Below are positions 42,252 to 50,450 of a stretch of DNA of 64,000 nt, piece after piece. The notes beneath the pieces are model-generated. The model had not been told where the DNA came from. It ran no database searches and worked only from the letters and a program-made list of their open reading frames with translations. This DNA is from JAPHTQ01 sp050302275. Its GTDB lineage: Bacteria > Pseudomonadota > Gammaproteobacteria > Thiohalomonadales > Thiohalomonadaceae. Position 1 is the stretch's first letter. Each line of letters begins with the position of its first letter. The position numbers were made by a program, and so were the translations under genes. The stretch lies in contig JBNLAT010000001.1 in NCBI GenBank assembly GCA_050302275.1, positions 1 to 64,000 of the forward strand, written 5' to 3'.

Positions 42252-42692
42252 ATGTCTACATGGTTGCTCGTCGGTAACGCCAGCCGCGCCCGTCTTTTCA
42301 AGACCCAGGCGCGCCCCAAAACCCTAAAACTGCTCAAGGAGTTTCTCCACCCACCTAGCAGGGAAAAAGGCGAAGAGCTCGCTTCAGACCGTTCCGGCCA
42401 CTTTCAGGCCGAGGCGATTGGCATGGAAGGCACCACCCACGGCGCCTTTAACGAGCCAGTCAGCCCCAAGGAGTTTGAACACACCCGCTTTGCCATGGAG
42501 CTGGCAAAGGAACTGAACTCAGGGCGAACCCATAACAGCTTCGACAATTTGATGATTGTCGCCTCGCCCCATTTTCACGGTCTGCTCAATCAGCACATGA
42601 ACAACCATGTGTCGAAGATGGTCACTACCCATCTCAACAAGGACTATACGGATCTGGATGAAAAGGAGTTAATCAAACGACTGCAGGCCTGA
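42252..42692 (+). CDS. Host attachment family protein
   Basis: 146 residues, start preceded by AGGGGGAACAG. The family signature is present: WLLVGNASRARLF at the N-terminus, the DRSGHFQAE block with LASDR, then FAMELAKELN, LMIVASPHFHGLLNQH and a Lys-rich C-terminus. The fold resembles eRF1-domain/Rnase-H-like proteins. The name comes from Agrobacterium work, and the biochemical role is unknown; the wide occurrence in free-living bacteria argues for a general stress or translation role. A bidirectional terminator follows. Confidence 0.85.
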   Translation: MSTWLLVGNASRARLFKTQARPKTLKLLKEFLHPPSREKGEELASDRSGHFQAEAIGMEGTTHGAFNEPVSPKEFEHTRFAMELAKELNSGRTHNSFDNLMIVASPHFHGLLNQHMNNHVSKMVTTHLNKDYTDLDEKELIKRLQA

Positions 42693-42711
42693 AGCCTCTC
42701 AGTGCACAAAG

Positions 42712-42741
42712 AAAAAGGCCGCGATATTCGCGGCCTCTTTT
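42712..42741. terminator. Bidirectional terminator
   Basis: Stem GGCCGCG (42717-42723) and CGCGGCC (42729-42735), loop ATATT, A-run before and T-run after. It serves the host-attachment-family gene on plus and the 43439 operon end on minus. Confidence 0.9.
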
Positions 42742-42743
42742 TC

Positions 42744-43439
42744 TTACAACATATCGTCTGTTGTGTAGTGTCTGTAGCCTTGCGGCAAAGTGAATAGTTT
42801 TTTATCCAACTCAACACCTTCCTTGAAATCAACTAACACCTGCCCTTTGCCCTGCTCATCCCACTCCTGAATCGGCAGGCCAAACTGCAGTTGCCATGTG
42901 GGATAGAAAATATTTCGCGCCAGATCGCAGGGATCCTGTTGATCGGCAGGGAGACGCGGTAACAGTTTGGCGTGTTCCCCGGCAAGCGTATTGCGAAAAT
43001 CCGCCAACGCCTTGAGCGCGTCGTCCAGCAGACCTTCCACGGCGACCACGTTGTAACAGCTTTTGTCGTTAAGATAGAGCTGGTGATGCTGTGGTTTTCG
43101 CCCGGCGATCAGCGGAACCTCGCCCATTTCGATCTCGCTGCCGCGGCGGTTCAGTTGCATCGGTGGTCGCTGGCTAATCTTGCGCGGGGGAATCTCAAGC
43201 ACGGTTTCATCGCCATGGGTCACACTGCTGATCAGTCCCTGCTTGCGATCGAAGATCAGGTAGTCCCCGTTATCGGCCCCATCGTCCATGCGCAGGTAGT
43301 CCGCCGTGACCATGATGCGATCGTTATAGGGCTCTACACCCTGCTCCTGCTGGCGATAGATAAGCATTGTCCCCTCCACCGCAAAGACACCGGTCGGGAA
43401 CAACAGAAAAAAAATCAGGGTTGTGATAAAGCGCTTCAC
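42744..43439 (-). CDS. Uncharacterised periplasmic protein
   Basis: 231 residues with a GTG start at 43439 overlapping the upstream TGA (GTGA), so it is translationally coupled to the DUF455 gene. A Sec signal peptide of about 20 residues ends FAVEG. The mature chain is a series of beta segments (GTMLIYRQQEQGVEPYNDRIMVTADYLRMDD) typical of DUF4412-like periplasmic proteins, with one Cys pair. Function unknown. Confidence 0.75.
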   Translation of the reverse strand: MKRFITTLIFFLLFPTGVFAVEGTMLIYRQQEQGVEPYNDRIMVTADYLRMDDGADNGDYLIFDRKQGLISSVTHGDETVLEIPPRKISQRPPMQLNRRGSEIEMGEVPLIAGRKPQHHQLYLNDKSCYNVVAVEGLLDDALKALADFRNTLAGEHAKLLPRLPADQQDPCDLARNIFYPTWQLQFGLPIQEWDEQGKGQVLVDFKEGVELDKKLFTLPQGYRHYTTDDML

Positions 43440-44239
43440 CCAACGCCCTCCAGATAGGCCAGTTCCGCTTCGCTGAAACCCGCCGCGCGCCGTGCCTCAA
43501 TGTGGAACGGTGGACGCAGCGGTCCCTGCATGTACTCATCCAGCAGACCGTTGTAGGTCTGCATCGGTTCCAGCCCACGTTGCTCACAGAGATACAGGAA
43601 CCAGCGGTTGCCGATCGCCACATGACCGATCTCATCGCGCAGAATGATATCCAGCTTGGCCGCGCCCTCTTCGTCGCCACCTTCCTGCAGCTTGGCCTTA
43701 ATGCCGGGATTTACATCCAGGCCACGCGCCTCCAGGCAGCGGGGCACCAGCGCCATACGCACCATCACATCGTGGGCGGTCTTCTGCGCCATCTCCCACA
43801 GGCCGTTGTGTGCGGGAAAATCACCGTAATCGTAGCCCAGGGTACGTAGGTGGTCGCGCAACATCACATAGTGATCTGCCTCTTCGTCGGCCACTTGTAA
43901 CCAGTCGCCGTAGAATTCGGCGGGCATGTTGCGAAAACGATAGGCGGCGTCGAGGCCGAGGTTGATCGCGTTGAACTCGATATGGGTCAGGGCATGGTAG
44001 AGCACTGCACGCCCTTCCAGACTGTTGGGCTTGCGCTGCGGCAGGTCACGGGGCATCACCAACTGCGGACGCTGCGGCCTGCCGGGGACTTTTACCTGAT
44101 CGACCGGGCCAGAATCCTGTTGTGTCAGTTCGCCTGCCTGCCACGCTGCGTAGAGGGCATGGGTCAAGCGAACCTTCTCATCGGGGTCATCGGCGAGGAG
44201 TGCCTGGTGGGCGGCAGCAAACAGGTTGGTATCGGTCAT
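43436..44239 (-). CDS. Ferritin-like DUF455 family protein
   Basis: 267 residues from the ATG at 44239. Helical di-iron candidate: HALTHIEFNAI (Glu), ADEEADHYVMLRDH (Glu-x2-His), LEARGLDVNPG and RDEIGHVAIGNRWF (Glu-x2-His). This is the four-helix ligand order of ferritin-like proteins. Family members are distantly like MiaE-type hydroxylases, but no substrate is established. It lies 30 bp downstream of the glycerate kinase gene. Confidence 0.82.
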   Translation of the reverse strand: MTDTNLFAAAHQALLADDPDEKVRLTHALYAAWQAGELTQQDSGPVDQVKVPGRPQRPQLVMPRDLPQRKPNSLEGRAVLYHALTHIEFNAINLGLDAAYRFRNMPAEFYGDWLQVADEEADHYVMLRDHLRTLGYDYGDFPAHNGLWEMAQKTAHDVMVRMALVPRCLEARGLDVNPGIKAKLQEGGDEEGAAKLDIILRDEIGHVAIGNRWFLYLCEQRGLEPMQTYNGLLDEYMQGPLRPPFHIEARRAAGFSEAELAYLEGVG

Positions 44240-44269
44240 GGTGCGGGATTGTATCACCGCCAGAAGCTT

Positions 44270-45520
44270 TCAGTCCGTTTTCCAGCCAATCACCAGATCC
44301 ATCACATTGCTACCTGTGGGGCCGGTTTCGATCAGATCACCACTGGCCGCAAGGAAGGTGCCACTGTCGGCGTTGGCCAGGGCCAGAGCCAGAGAGAATC
44401 CTTCTTCCTCAGCCCGCGCCTTGCTCTCTCCATCCACCAATGCCCCGGCCACCTCGCCTGGACCATCACTGCCATCGGTTCCCGCAGCGAGTAGCAGGAG
44501 ATTGTTCTCTCCGGCCATCAGCTCTGCCGCGACCAACGCCAGGTGCTGACTACGACCGCCCTTACCACGCAGACGTGGCAAGGTGACACTGCTTTCACCA
44601 CCCCACAGATAGAGCCCCGGTTTTCCCTGCTTCAATGCCTCGACGAATTGTTTCGCCAGCACGACGGCATCGCCGCGGAAATGACCGGGCTGAAGATAGA
44701 CCGCCAACCCCTGTGACTCGGCAGCGGTTTTCACAGTCTGCAGAAGCAACCGGTTATCGGCCACGATATGGGTTTCGATCGGCGCAAACACCTCATCTTC
44801 GACGCTGGGGGCCGACTCGGTGTGGCGTAACAGGGCAGTCAGCCACCCCGGCAGATTCTCAGGCAGACCGATTTCCGCGCTGGGAAAGAGCGGCGCGGAA
44901 CCGATCACCGTTGGATCGTCGCCGGGCACATCGGAGATCATCAGTTGCAGGCAGGTTCGGCCACGCAGATGTCGCGCCAGACGACCGCCCTTGATTCGTG
45001 AGAGGCGCTGACGAACCGCATTCATCTGGTTAATCGGCAGACCCGAGGCGAGTAACCAGTCGTTCACCCGAATCAGATCATCAAGGGTCACTCCGGCAGG
45101 CAGGGCTTCCATCACCGTCGAGGCGCCACCCGACAAAAGAAATAGCAGAGAAACCCCTTCGGGTAATTCTTCAAGAAACTCTAGTGCCGCCTCGCCCGCC
45201 TGCAGACTCATCGCATCAGGCAGCGGGTGACCGCTCTCAAAACAACGCCACGGTTTACCCTGCAGTTGCGGATCGCCATAGCCGTGACGTGTGATGACTA
45301 AACCGCTGTGTAGACGATTGCTCAACTGCTGCTGTGCGCCGTGGGCCATGGCGGCGGCCGCCTTGCCGACGGCGATCACCGCCCACTCACCGTCCAGGGG
45401 ATGGGCAAAGAGATAGCGGGAGACTGCGCATTCACCATGCACACGCTTGAGCGCCTCATGGTAAAAACCAAGAAGTTGGTTACGGCGAGCGCCTTGATCG
45501 TCCGTAAGCAATCGACTCAC
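44270..45520 (-). CDS. Glycerate 2-kinase (MOFRL family)
   Basis: 416 residues with a GTG start that overlaps the methyltransferase stop (TAGTG). DUF4147 domain (about 10-240) followed by the MOFRL domain (about 300-405, LPRLRGKGGRSQHLALVAAE and AAGTDGSDGPGEVAGALVD). SGGASTVMEALPAG and GGESSVTL bind phosphate. Phosphorylates D-glycerate to 2-phosphoglycerate in glycolate or serine-type carbon metabolism. The gene is in a probable operon from metZ to the periplasmic gene. Confidence 0.9.
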   Translation of the reverse strand: MSRLLTDDQGARRNQLLGFYHEALKRVHGECAVSRYLFAHPLDGEWAVIAVGKAAAAMAHGAQQQLSNRLHSGLVITRHGYGDPQLQGKPWRCFESGHPLPDAMSLQAGEAALEFLEELPEGVSLLFLLSGGASTVMEALPAGVTLDDLIRVNDWLLASGLPINQMNAVRQRLSRIKGGRLARHLRGRTCLQLMISDVPGDDPTVIGSAPLFPSAEIGLPENLPGWLTALLRHTESAPSVEDEVFAPIETHIVADNRLLLQTVKTAAESQGLAVYLQPGHFRGDAVVLAKQFVEALKQGKPGLYLWGGESSVTLPRLRGKGGRSQHLALVAAELMAGENNLLLLAAGTDGSDGPGEVAGALVDGESKARAEEEGFSLALALANADSGTFLAASGDLIETGPTGSNVMDLVIGWKTD

Positions 45521-46137
45521 TATTTCAGTTCAAACAGGGAGTAGATGAAAGGTTGCACGCCACCATCGGGGGTAATGTGTTCTTCGGGCCAGCTTTCGAT
45601 TAAATCGAAATCACTACCCAACTCCTCTTCCAGCATGGTGGCATCGTATCGACGAACCGGCAGCCCACTACAGGATTCGGGACCGTCGGGGGCAAAGGTG
45701 GCCAGAACCACATGACCATTTGGCTTCAGTGTGGAACGCAACACATCGAGATAGGCGTGACGATCCGACTCCTCCACCAGGAAGTGGAACACCGCACGAT
45801 CATGCCAGAGAGAAAAAGGACGTGGAGAGACAAAACTGCGGACATCGGATACGAACCACTCGACACTGTCCGCCTTGAGTCCCAAACGCTGGCGTGACTG
45901 TGCAATCGCCGCCTCACTGATATCGAGTACCGAAAGCTTTTCGAAGCCTTTTAACAGCAGATTGTCGACCAGCAGGGAAGTGCCGCCGCCGACATCAAGG
46001 ATAGATTCATTCGGGGTTACCCCAGCGCTTTCGATAAACTGCAGGGAGAGTTGTGGGTAGTCCTGATACCAGCTGGCCTCAGCACTATCCTGGCGCTGAT
46101 ACACGGTTTCCCAGTGTTGTTTCTCACGCTCGTCCAT
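45520..46137 (-). CDS. Class I SAM-dependent methyltransferase
   Basis: 205 residues from the ATG at 46137. Rossmann methyltransferase with N-terminal HWETVYQRQ, motif I ILDVGGGTSLLV, motif II acidic residue in LSVLDISEAAI, and the motif IV region SLWHDRAVFHFL. Similar to methyltransferases annotated as UbiE/trans-aconitate-like; the substrate cannot be named. It lies 51 bp after metZ and overlaps the kinase gene. Confidence 0.85.
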   Translation of the reverse strand: MDEREKQHWETVYQRQDSAEASWYQDYPQLSLQFIESAGVTPNESILDVGGGTSLLVDNLLLKGFEKLSVLDISEAAIAQSRQRLGLKADSVEWFVSDVRSFVSPRPFSLWHDRAVFHFLVEESDRHAYLDVLRSTLKPNGHVVLATFAPDGPESCSGLPVRRYDATMLEEELGSDFDLIESWPEEHITPDGGVQPFIYSLFELK

Positions 46138-46187
46138 CACTCCCCCACCTGGAACATGATGCTCCAGTAAGAAGATATTACCGCGAG

Positions 46188-47381
46188 TCAGGCCTGCAAA
46201 CCACGGGACAGGTCCCGTTTCAGATCTTCCACATCTTCCAGGCCTACCGATATCCGCACCAGCCCATCACTGATTGCCGCGTCCGCCCGTTGCGCTTCGC
46301 TGAGGCGGCCGTGGGTAGTGGTCGCAGGATGAGTAATGGTGCTCTTGGCATCCCCCAGATTGGCGGTAATAGAGATCACGTTGGTACTGTCGATCAGGTT
46401 CCAGGCACGCTCGCGGCCGCCCGCCAGTTCAAAGCTGACGATGCCGCCGAAACCGCTCTGTTGTTGCTTCGCCAGCTGGTGTTGCGGATGCGATGCCAGC
46501 CCCGGGTAATAGACCCGATCGACGCCGGGTTGAGTCTCCAGCCACTGTGCCAACTCCAATGCGCTGGCGGAGTGTGCCTGCATACGCAGCTTGAGAGTTT
46601 CCAGACCCTTGAGAAATATCCAGGCATTAAACGGACTCATCGTCGGTCCCGCACTACGCAGGAAACTATAGACCCGCTCACCGACCAGTTCCGCGTTGCC
46701 AACCACCGCGCCGCCCACCGCACGGCCCTGACCGTCGATGTATTTAGTTGCAGAGTGGACCACCACATCGGCGCCCAGTTTCAACGGTTGCTGCAACGCC
46801 GGGGTACAGAAACAGTTGTCGACTACCAGCAGACAGCCGCGGCTGTGGGCCAATTCGGCCAGGCGGGCGATATCGGCCACTTCGGTCAACGGATTGGATG
46901 GGGTTTCGAGAAACAGCAGTTTGGTATTTGGCCTAATCGCCTGCTCCCAGGCAGCGTAATCGGTCAGCGGTACATAGCTGGTCTCCACCCCGAACTTGGC
47001 CATGAAGTTATCCAGCAACACCACGGTGCTACCAAAGATCGCACGGGAAGAGACAATGTGATCGCCCGCCTGCAATAACCCCATGCAAGTTGAGAGAATC
47101 GCGGCCATCCCTGAACTGGTGGCAACGCAACTTTCACCACCTTCGAGCGCCGCCAGACGTTGCTCGAAGGTACGTACCGTCGGGTTGGTAAAGCGGGAGT
47201 AGATATTGCCCGGTTCAGTATTGGCAAAACGCGCCGCCGCCTGGGCCGCACTACTGAAGGTAAAACTGGAGGTGGGGAAGATCGGTTCGCTCTGCTCCCC
47301 TTCTGCCGTACGCACCTGTCCGGCGCGCACCGCCAGGGTGGCGAATTCAAGTTCATCCCAATCGTCAGGTGTTAAAGGCAT
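46188..47381 (-). CDS. metZ: O-succinylhomoserine sulfhydrylase
   Basis: 397 residues, Cys/Met metabolism PLP family. It makes homocysteine directly from O-succinylhomoserine and sulfide in methionine synthesis. PLP Lys is in VVHSATKYIDGQGRAVGG (about residue 209), with SSGMAAI near 90 and NCFCTPALQQPLKLGAD before the lysine. The neighbour purF upstream is the usual arrangement in Pseudomonas, which supports MetZ over cystathionine synthase. Its leader holds a SAM-II riboswitch and terminator, so it should be switched off when SAM is high. Confidence 0.95.
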   Translation of the reverse strand: MPLTPDDWDELEFATLAVRAGQVRTAEGEQSEPIFPTSSFTFSSAAQAAARFANTEPGNIYSRFTNPTVRTFEQRLAALEGGESCVATSSGMAAILSTCMGLLQAGDHIVSSRAIFGSTVVLLDNFMAKFGVETSYVPLTDYAAWEQAIRPNTKLLFLETPSNPLTEVADIARLAELAHSRGCLLVVDNCFCTPALQQPLKLGADVVVHSATKYIDGQGRAVGGAVVGNAELVGERVYSFLRSAGPTMSPFNAWIFLKGLETLKLRMQAHSASALELAQWLETQPGVDRVYYPGLASHPQHQLAKQQQSGFGGIVSFELAGGRERAWNLIDSTNVISITANLGDAKSTITHPATTTHGRLSEAQRADAAISDGLVRISVGLEDVEDLKRDLSRGLQA

Positions 47382-47407
47382 GCCCGTTCCTCATTTAATG
47401 CGGGCAC

Positions 47408-47442
47408 AAAAAAACCCGCCAAGCATCACGCTAAAGCAGGTT
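47408..47442 (-). terminator. Riboswitch-controlled terminator of the metZ leader
   Basis: AACCTGC (47436-47442) pairs with GCGGGTT (47413-47419) on the minus strand and is followed by a T-run (47408-47412). The loop side contains CTTTAGCG (47429-47436), which is perfectly complementary to CGCTAAAG (47450-47457) at the 3' end of the aptamer. That pairing would be the antiterminator. The terminator lies 27 bp before the metZ ATG. Confidence 0.85.
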
Positions 47443-47449
47443 ATCCTCT

Positions 47450-47497
47450 CTTTAGCGGCATTTGTATAGCGCCCGCAAGCTGATCTCAAATCGGCGC
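47450..47497 (-). ncRNA. SAM-II (SAM-alpha) riboswitch aptamer upstream of metZ
   Basis: Minus-strand P1: GCGCC (47493-47497) pairs with GGCGC (47469-47473). The loop holds GATTTGA and GCTTGC, both SAM-II consensus segments. The 3' tail CAAAT (47460-47464) pairs with the loop ATTTG (47487-47491), forming the pseudoknot, and the tail ends with the conserved CGCTAAAG (47450-47457). Binding of SAM would hold CGCTAAAG in the pseudoknot and free the terminator. SAM-II is best known from alphaproteobacteria. Confidence 0.85.
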
Positions 47498-47507
47498 TGT
47501 AAACAAG

Positions 47508-47535
47508 AGTATGTGATGGACTGTTGCGAAGTCAA
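47508..47535 (-). promoter_or_regulatory. metZ: Predicted sigma-70 promoter of metZ
   Basis: Minus strand -35 TTGACT (47530-47535), 16-base spacer, -10 CATACT (47508-47513). The start point would fall just before the riboswitch P1 stem, giving a leader that begins with the aptamer. Confidence 0.7.
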
Positions 47536-47696
47536 GGGCACCTCTAAATTATTCTGAGTGCGACAGATTGGCGCTCAGATTCGTGCCGACAAGGCGGAAG
47601 TCGCACGTAATAGCGGGCTATTGCGAAGATTTTCAACGCGGGTGGCGCGGATATGAGCGTTCAAGATGTGTGCTCACGAATATTTAGAGGCGCCCT
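47535..47696. repeat. Palindromic intergenic element between purF and metZ
   Basis: About 162 bp. Terminal repeats AGGGCACCTCTAAATTATTC (47535-47554) and GAATATTTAGAGGCGCCCT (47678-47696) pair with few mismatches; the centre is the perfect hairpin AATAGC-GG-GCTATT (47609-47622). It starts at the -35 box of the metZ promoter and ends 5 bp from the purF stop codon, so as RNA it could end or buffer purF transcripts. Confidence 0.75.
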
Positions 47697-47701
47697 CTAG
47701 T

Positions 47702-49219
47702 TCATGAATTATTGTACAGTTCGATCACCGCATTCTCCTGCTGCTCGCGCACCTGTTTGGCATCGTCGTTACGACTGGAATTCAGGTGTTGCAGGTAAGC
47801 CTCATTCACATCCCCGGTGATGTATTCGCCACTAAATACCGAAGTATCGAAACGGGTGATGGTGGTTTTATTTTTCTTGTACAGCACTGCAGAGATTAGA
47901 TCGTCCAGCTCCTGATAGAAGAGACGGTCGGCACCAATCTCTTTGGCGATCTGTGCTTCGTCGCGACCATAACCGATCAACTCGGCAGAGGTCGGCATAT
48001 CGATACCATAGACATTAGGATAACGCACCGGCGGCGCAGCAGAGGCGAAGTAAACCTTGTTGGCGCCCGCATCGCGTGCCATCTGGATGATCTGCTGCGA
48101 GGTGGTACCGCGAACGATAGAGTCATCCACCAGCAGTACGTTTTTACCCTTGAACTCAAGTTCGATCGGGTTGAGTTTCTGGCGTACCGATTTCTTACGC
48201 TGCTGCTGTCCCGGCATGATGAAGGTGCGGCCGATATAGCGGTTCTTGATGAAACCTTCTCGATAGTTCACACCTAGCTGGTTGGCCAGTTGCAGTGCCG
48301 AGGTACGGCTGGTGTCGGGGATCGGGATCACCACATCGATGTCGTGGTCGGGCCATGCCGCGAGCATCTTCTTCGCCAGCTTCTCGCCCATGCGCAGGCG
48401 TGCCTTGTAGACAGAGATGCCATCGATGATCGAATCGGGGCGAGCGAAATAGACGTACTCGAAGATGCAGGGGGAATGCAGCGGATTCTCTGCACACTGC
48501 TGTGAGTAAAAGTTACCCTGCATGTCGATAAATACCGCTTCGCCCGGCTCCACATCGCGCAACCGATCAAAACCGAGCGCATCGACGGCAACACTCTCGG
48601 AGGCAATCGCATACTCCTCGCCATTGTCTGTAGTACGCTTGCCGATCATCAACGGACGAATACCGTTGGGATCGCGGAAGGCGACAATACCGTAACCGAT
48701 AATTAGCGCAACCACCGCGTAAGCGCCCTTTATCCGCTGATGTACCCGAGAAACTGCGGCGAAAACATCTTGCTCATTGACCTGTACCTTGCCCTGACGT
48801 TGCAGCTCATGGGCAAAGACGTTGAGCAGGATTTCAGAGTCGGAACTGGTGTTGATATGACGCAGGTCTTCGCGGAACAGATCTTCCTTCAGCGCCTCGG
48901 CGTTGGTCAGGTTACCGTTGTGCGACAGGGCGATACCGTAGGGTGAGTTAACGTAAAACGGCTGGGCCTCGGCGGAGGAGGAACAACCGGCGGTGGGATA
49001 ACGCACGTGACCGATACCGGCATTACCCAGCAAGCGCAGCATGTGGCGGGTATGGAAGACATCGCGTACCAGTCCGTTGTCCTTGCGCAGATAGAGACGG
49101 TCGTCGTCGCAGGTCATGATCCCAGCAGCATCCTGGCCACGGTGCTGAAGTACAGTCAGGCCGTCATAGATCATCTGGTTGACGGGGCCTTTTGCTACGA
49201 TGCCGATTATGCCGCACAT
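47702..49219 (-). CDS. purF: Amidophosphoribosyltransferase
   Basis: 505 residues. First committed step of purine synthesis: PRPP plus glutamine to phosphoribosylamine. N-terminal Ntn glutaminase starting MCGIIGIV, with Cys2 the nucleophile after Met removal; PRPP-binding signature NVLLVDDSIVRGTTSQQI near 365, and the GYARDEAQ-like stretch (GYGRDEAQIAKEIGADRLFYQ) near the C-terminus. It follows cvpA by 32 bp, the classical cvpA-purF pair, and is followed by a palindromic element and metZ. Confidence 0.98.
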   Translation of the reverse strand: MCGIIGIVAKGPVNQMIYDGLTVLQHRGQDAAGIMTCDDDRLYLRKDNGLVRDVFHTRHMLRLLGNAGIGHVRYPTAGCSSSAEAQPFYVNSPYGIALSHNGNLTNAEALKEDLFREDLRHINTSSDSEILLNVFAHELQRQGKVQVNEQDVFAAVSRVHQRIKGAYAVVALIIGYGIVAFRDPNGIRPLMIGKRTTDNGEEYAIASESVAVDALGFDRLRDVEPGEAVFIDMQGNFYSQQCAENPLHSPCIFEYVYFARPDSIIDGISVYKARLRMGEKLAKKMLAAWPDHDIDVVIPIPDTSRTSALQLANQLGVNYREGFIKNRYIGRTFIMPGQQQRKKSVRQKLNPIELEFKGKNVLLVDDSIVRGTTSQQIIQMARDAGANKVYFASAAPPVRYPNVYGIDMPTSAELIGYGRDEAQIAKEIGADRLFYQELDDLISAVLYKKNKTTITRFDTSVFSGEYITGDVNEAYLQHLNSSRNDDAKQVREQQENAVIELYNNS

Positions 49220-49251
49220 ATGCTCTCTTCCTCGTTAACCGCTGTCGGTCG

Positions 49252-49740
49252 TCAGTAGTGGATCAGGTTGGCGATGTCGTTGGGCAGGAAATCGCGCAGC
49301 CACAACGCCATATCCTGGAACAGTGGCATCAGGGTCGAAGCCTGCCACCATTTTTCAGTCGGCAGCGGAGTCAGACCTGCAACCATCACCAGCACCGCCA
49401 CGACAAAGCAGCCGCGCAGTACACCGAAAAGAATACCGATCACCTTGTCCGTACCACCCATACCGGTGGTTTCAATAAGCTGGGTCGCCAGATGGTTGGC
49501 GATCGCCGCGAGTAACAGGGTGGAAACAAAAAGAATAGCGAAGGCTACCACCAGACGTAGGGACAAAGACTCGATTTGAGAACTCAGCAGTGACTGCAGG
49601 TTGTCGGCGAAGGCCAGACCAACCCAGGCGGCGACGATCCAACCGATCAGCGAAAACGCCTCTTTGGTGAAGCCGCGCCACACGCTGATGGTGACAGAGA
49701 CGCCGATGATGGCAAGGATGGAAAGGTCGACCCAATTCAT
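49252..49740 (-). CDS. cvpA: Colicin V production family membrane protein
   Basis: 162 residues with four hydrophobic segments (about 4-24, 28-46, 63-85, 100-120) and the CvpA N-terminal motif NWVDLSILAIIGVSVTISVWRGFTKEAFSLIGWI. Inner-membrane protein needed for colicin V export in E. coli and linked to envelope homeostasis; its molecular role is unsettled. It lies in the dedD-cvpA-purF order seen in Pseudomonas. Confidence 0.95.
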   Translation of the reverse strand: MNWVDLSILAIIGVSVTISVWRGFTKEAFSLIGWIVAAWVGLAFADNLQSLLSSQIESLSLRLVVAFAILFVSTLLLAAIANHLATQLIETTGMGGTDKVIGILFGVLRGCFVVAVLVMVAGLTPLPTEKWWQASTLMPLFQDMALWLRDFLPNDIANLIHY

Positions 49741-49823
49741 GGAAGGCTTATGCTGTCACGTCGCTGGAAAACAGGGAGCGGATCTTACCAGAGCCATTCC
49801 CGTGACAAAAGCCAGAAGAGCTT

Positions 49824-50411
49824 CTAGGAACTGTAACTCATGACGATGCCCTTGAGTTTTAGCTGTTTCTGCAGCTTGTCGCGCAGGTCATCGGCGATCT
49901 CCCGCTTCAGCTCAGGTCCAACGCGCACGCGGTATACCGTGCTCTCGCCCCCTTCCACCTTCTCGACAAAGGCGGTAAATCCCTTGGCACGCAGCTTGTC
50001 GCGCAGTTTGAGGGCATTGGCGGAGTTGGAGAAACTGCCTACCTGCACGACCCAGGCTGCGCCATCGATTGCCGGTTTCTCCGTTTTGGCGGGCTCATCG
50101 GCCTTGACCACCAGCGGTGGCTTTGCCGGTTTGACCGGGGCAGGCTGTTCGGTTTTCTGCGGCGCAGGCTTGTCCTTGGGAGTGGGTTCAGCTTTCTCCA
50201 CCAGTACCGGCTTTTCCGGCTCAATCGGCTTGACCGGTTCCAGCGGGATGTCCAGCGGCTCGAACTGGTAGTTCGGCTTTTTCGGGATATTGGTGCCGAA
50301 CACCGGCATCCCGCCCTGCTCACCACTATCGAGCAGCATGGGGATAAAGATCACCGCCAGTGATACCAGTACTACAGCACCCACCAGGCGCTGCTTTACA
50401 TGCTCATTCAA
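49824..50411 (-). CDS. dedD: SPOR-domain cell-division protein (DedD-like), TTG start
   Basis: 195 residues. The start matching the family (NEHVKQRLVGAVVLVSLAVIFIPMLL) is a TTG at 50411 with GAGGTG upstream; the nearby ATG is out of frame. One N-terminal transmembrane helix, a long Pro/Lys/Glu-rich periplasmic linker (about 45-115), and a C-terminal SPOR domain (WVVQVGSFSNSANALKLRDKLRAKGF, VYRVRVGPEL). SPOR domains bind denuded septal peptidoglycan. It lies between folC and cvpA. Confidence 0.92.
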   Translation of the reverse strand: MNEHVKQRLVGAVVLVSLAVIFIPMLLDSGEQGGMPVFGTNIPKKPNYQFEPLDIPLEPVKPIEPEKPVLVEKAEPTPKDKPAPQKTEQPAPVKPAKPPLVVKADEPAKTEKPAIDGAAWVVQVGSFSNSANALKLRDKLRAKGFTAFVEKVEGGESTVYRVRVGPELKREIADDLRDKLQKQLKLKGIVMSYSS

Positions 50412-50450
50412 TGAAACACCTCAGGGTCATGTCGTCTGCCGCAGGGGCCA

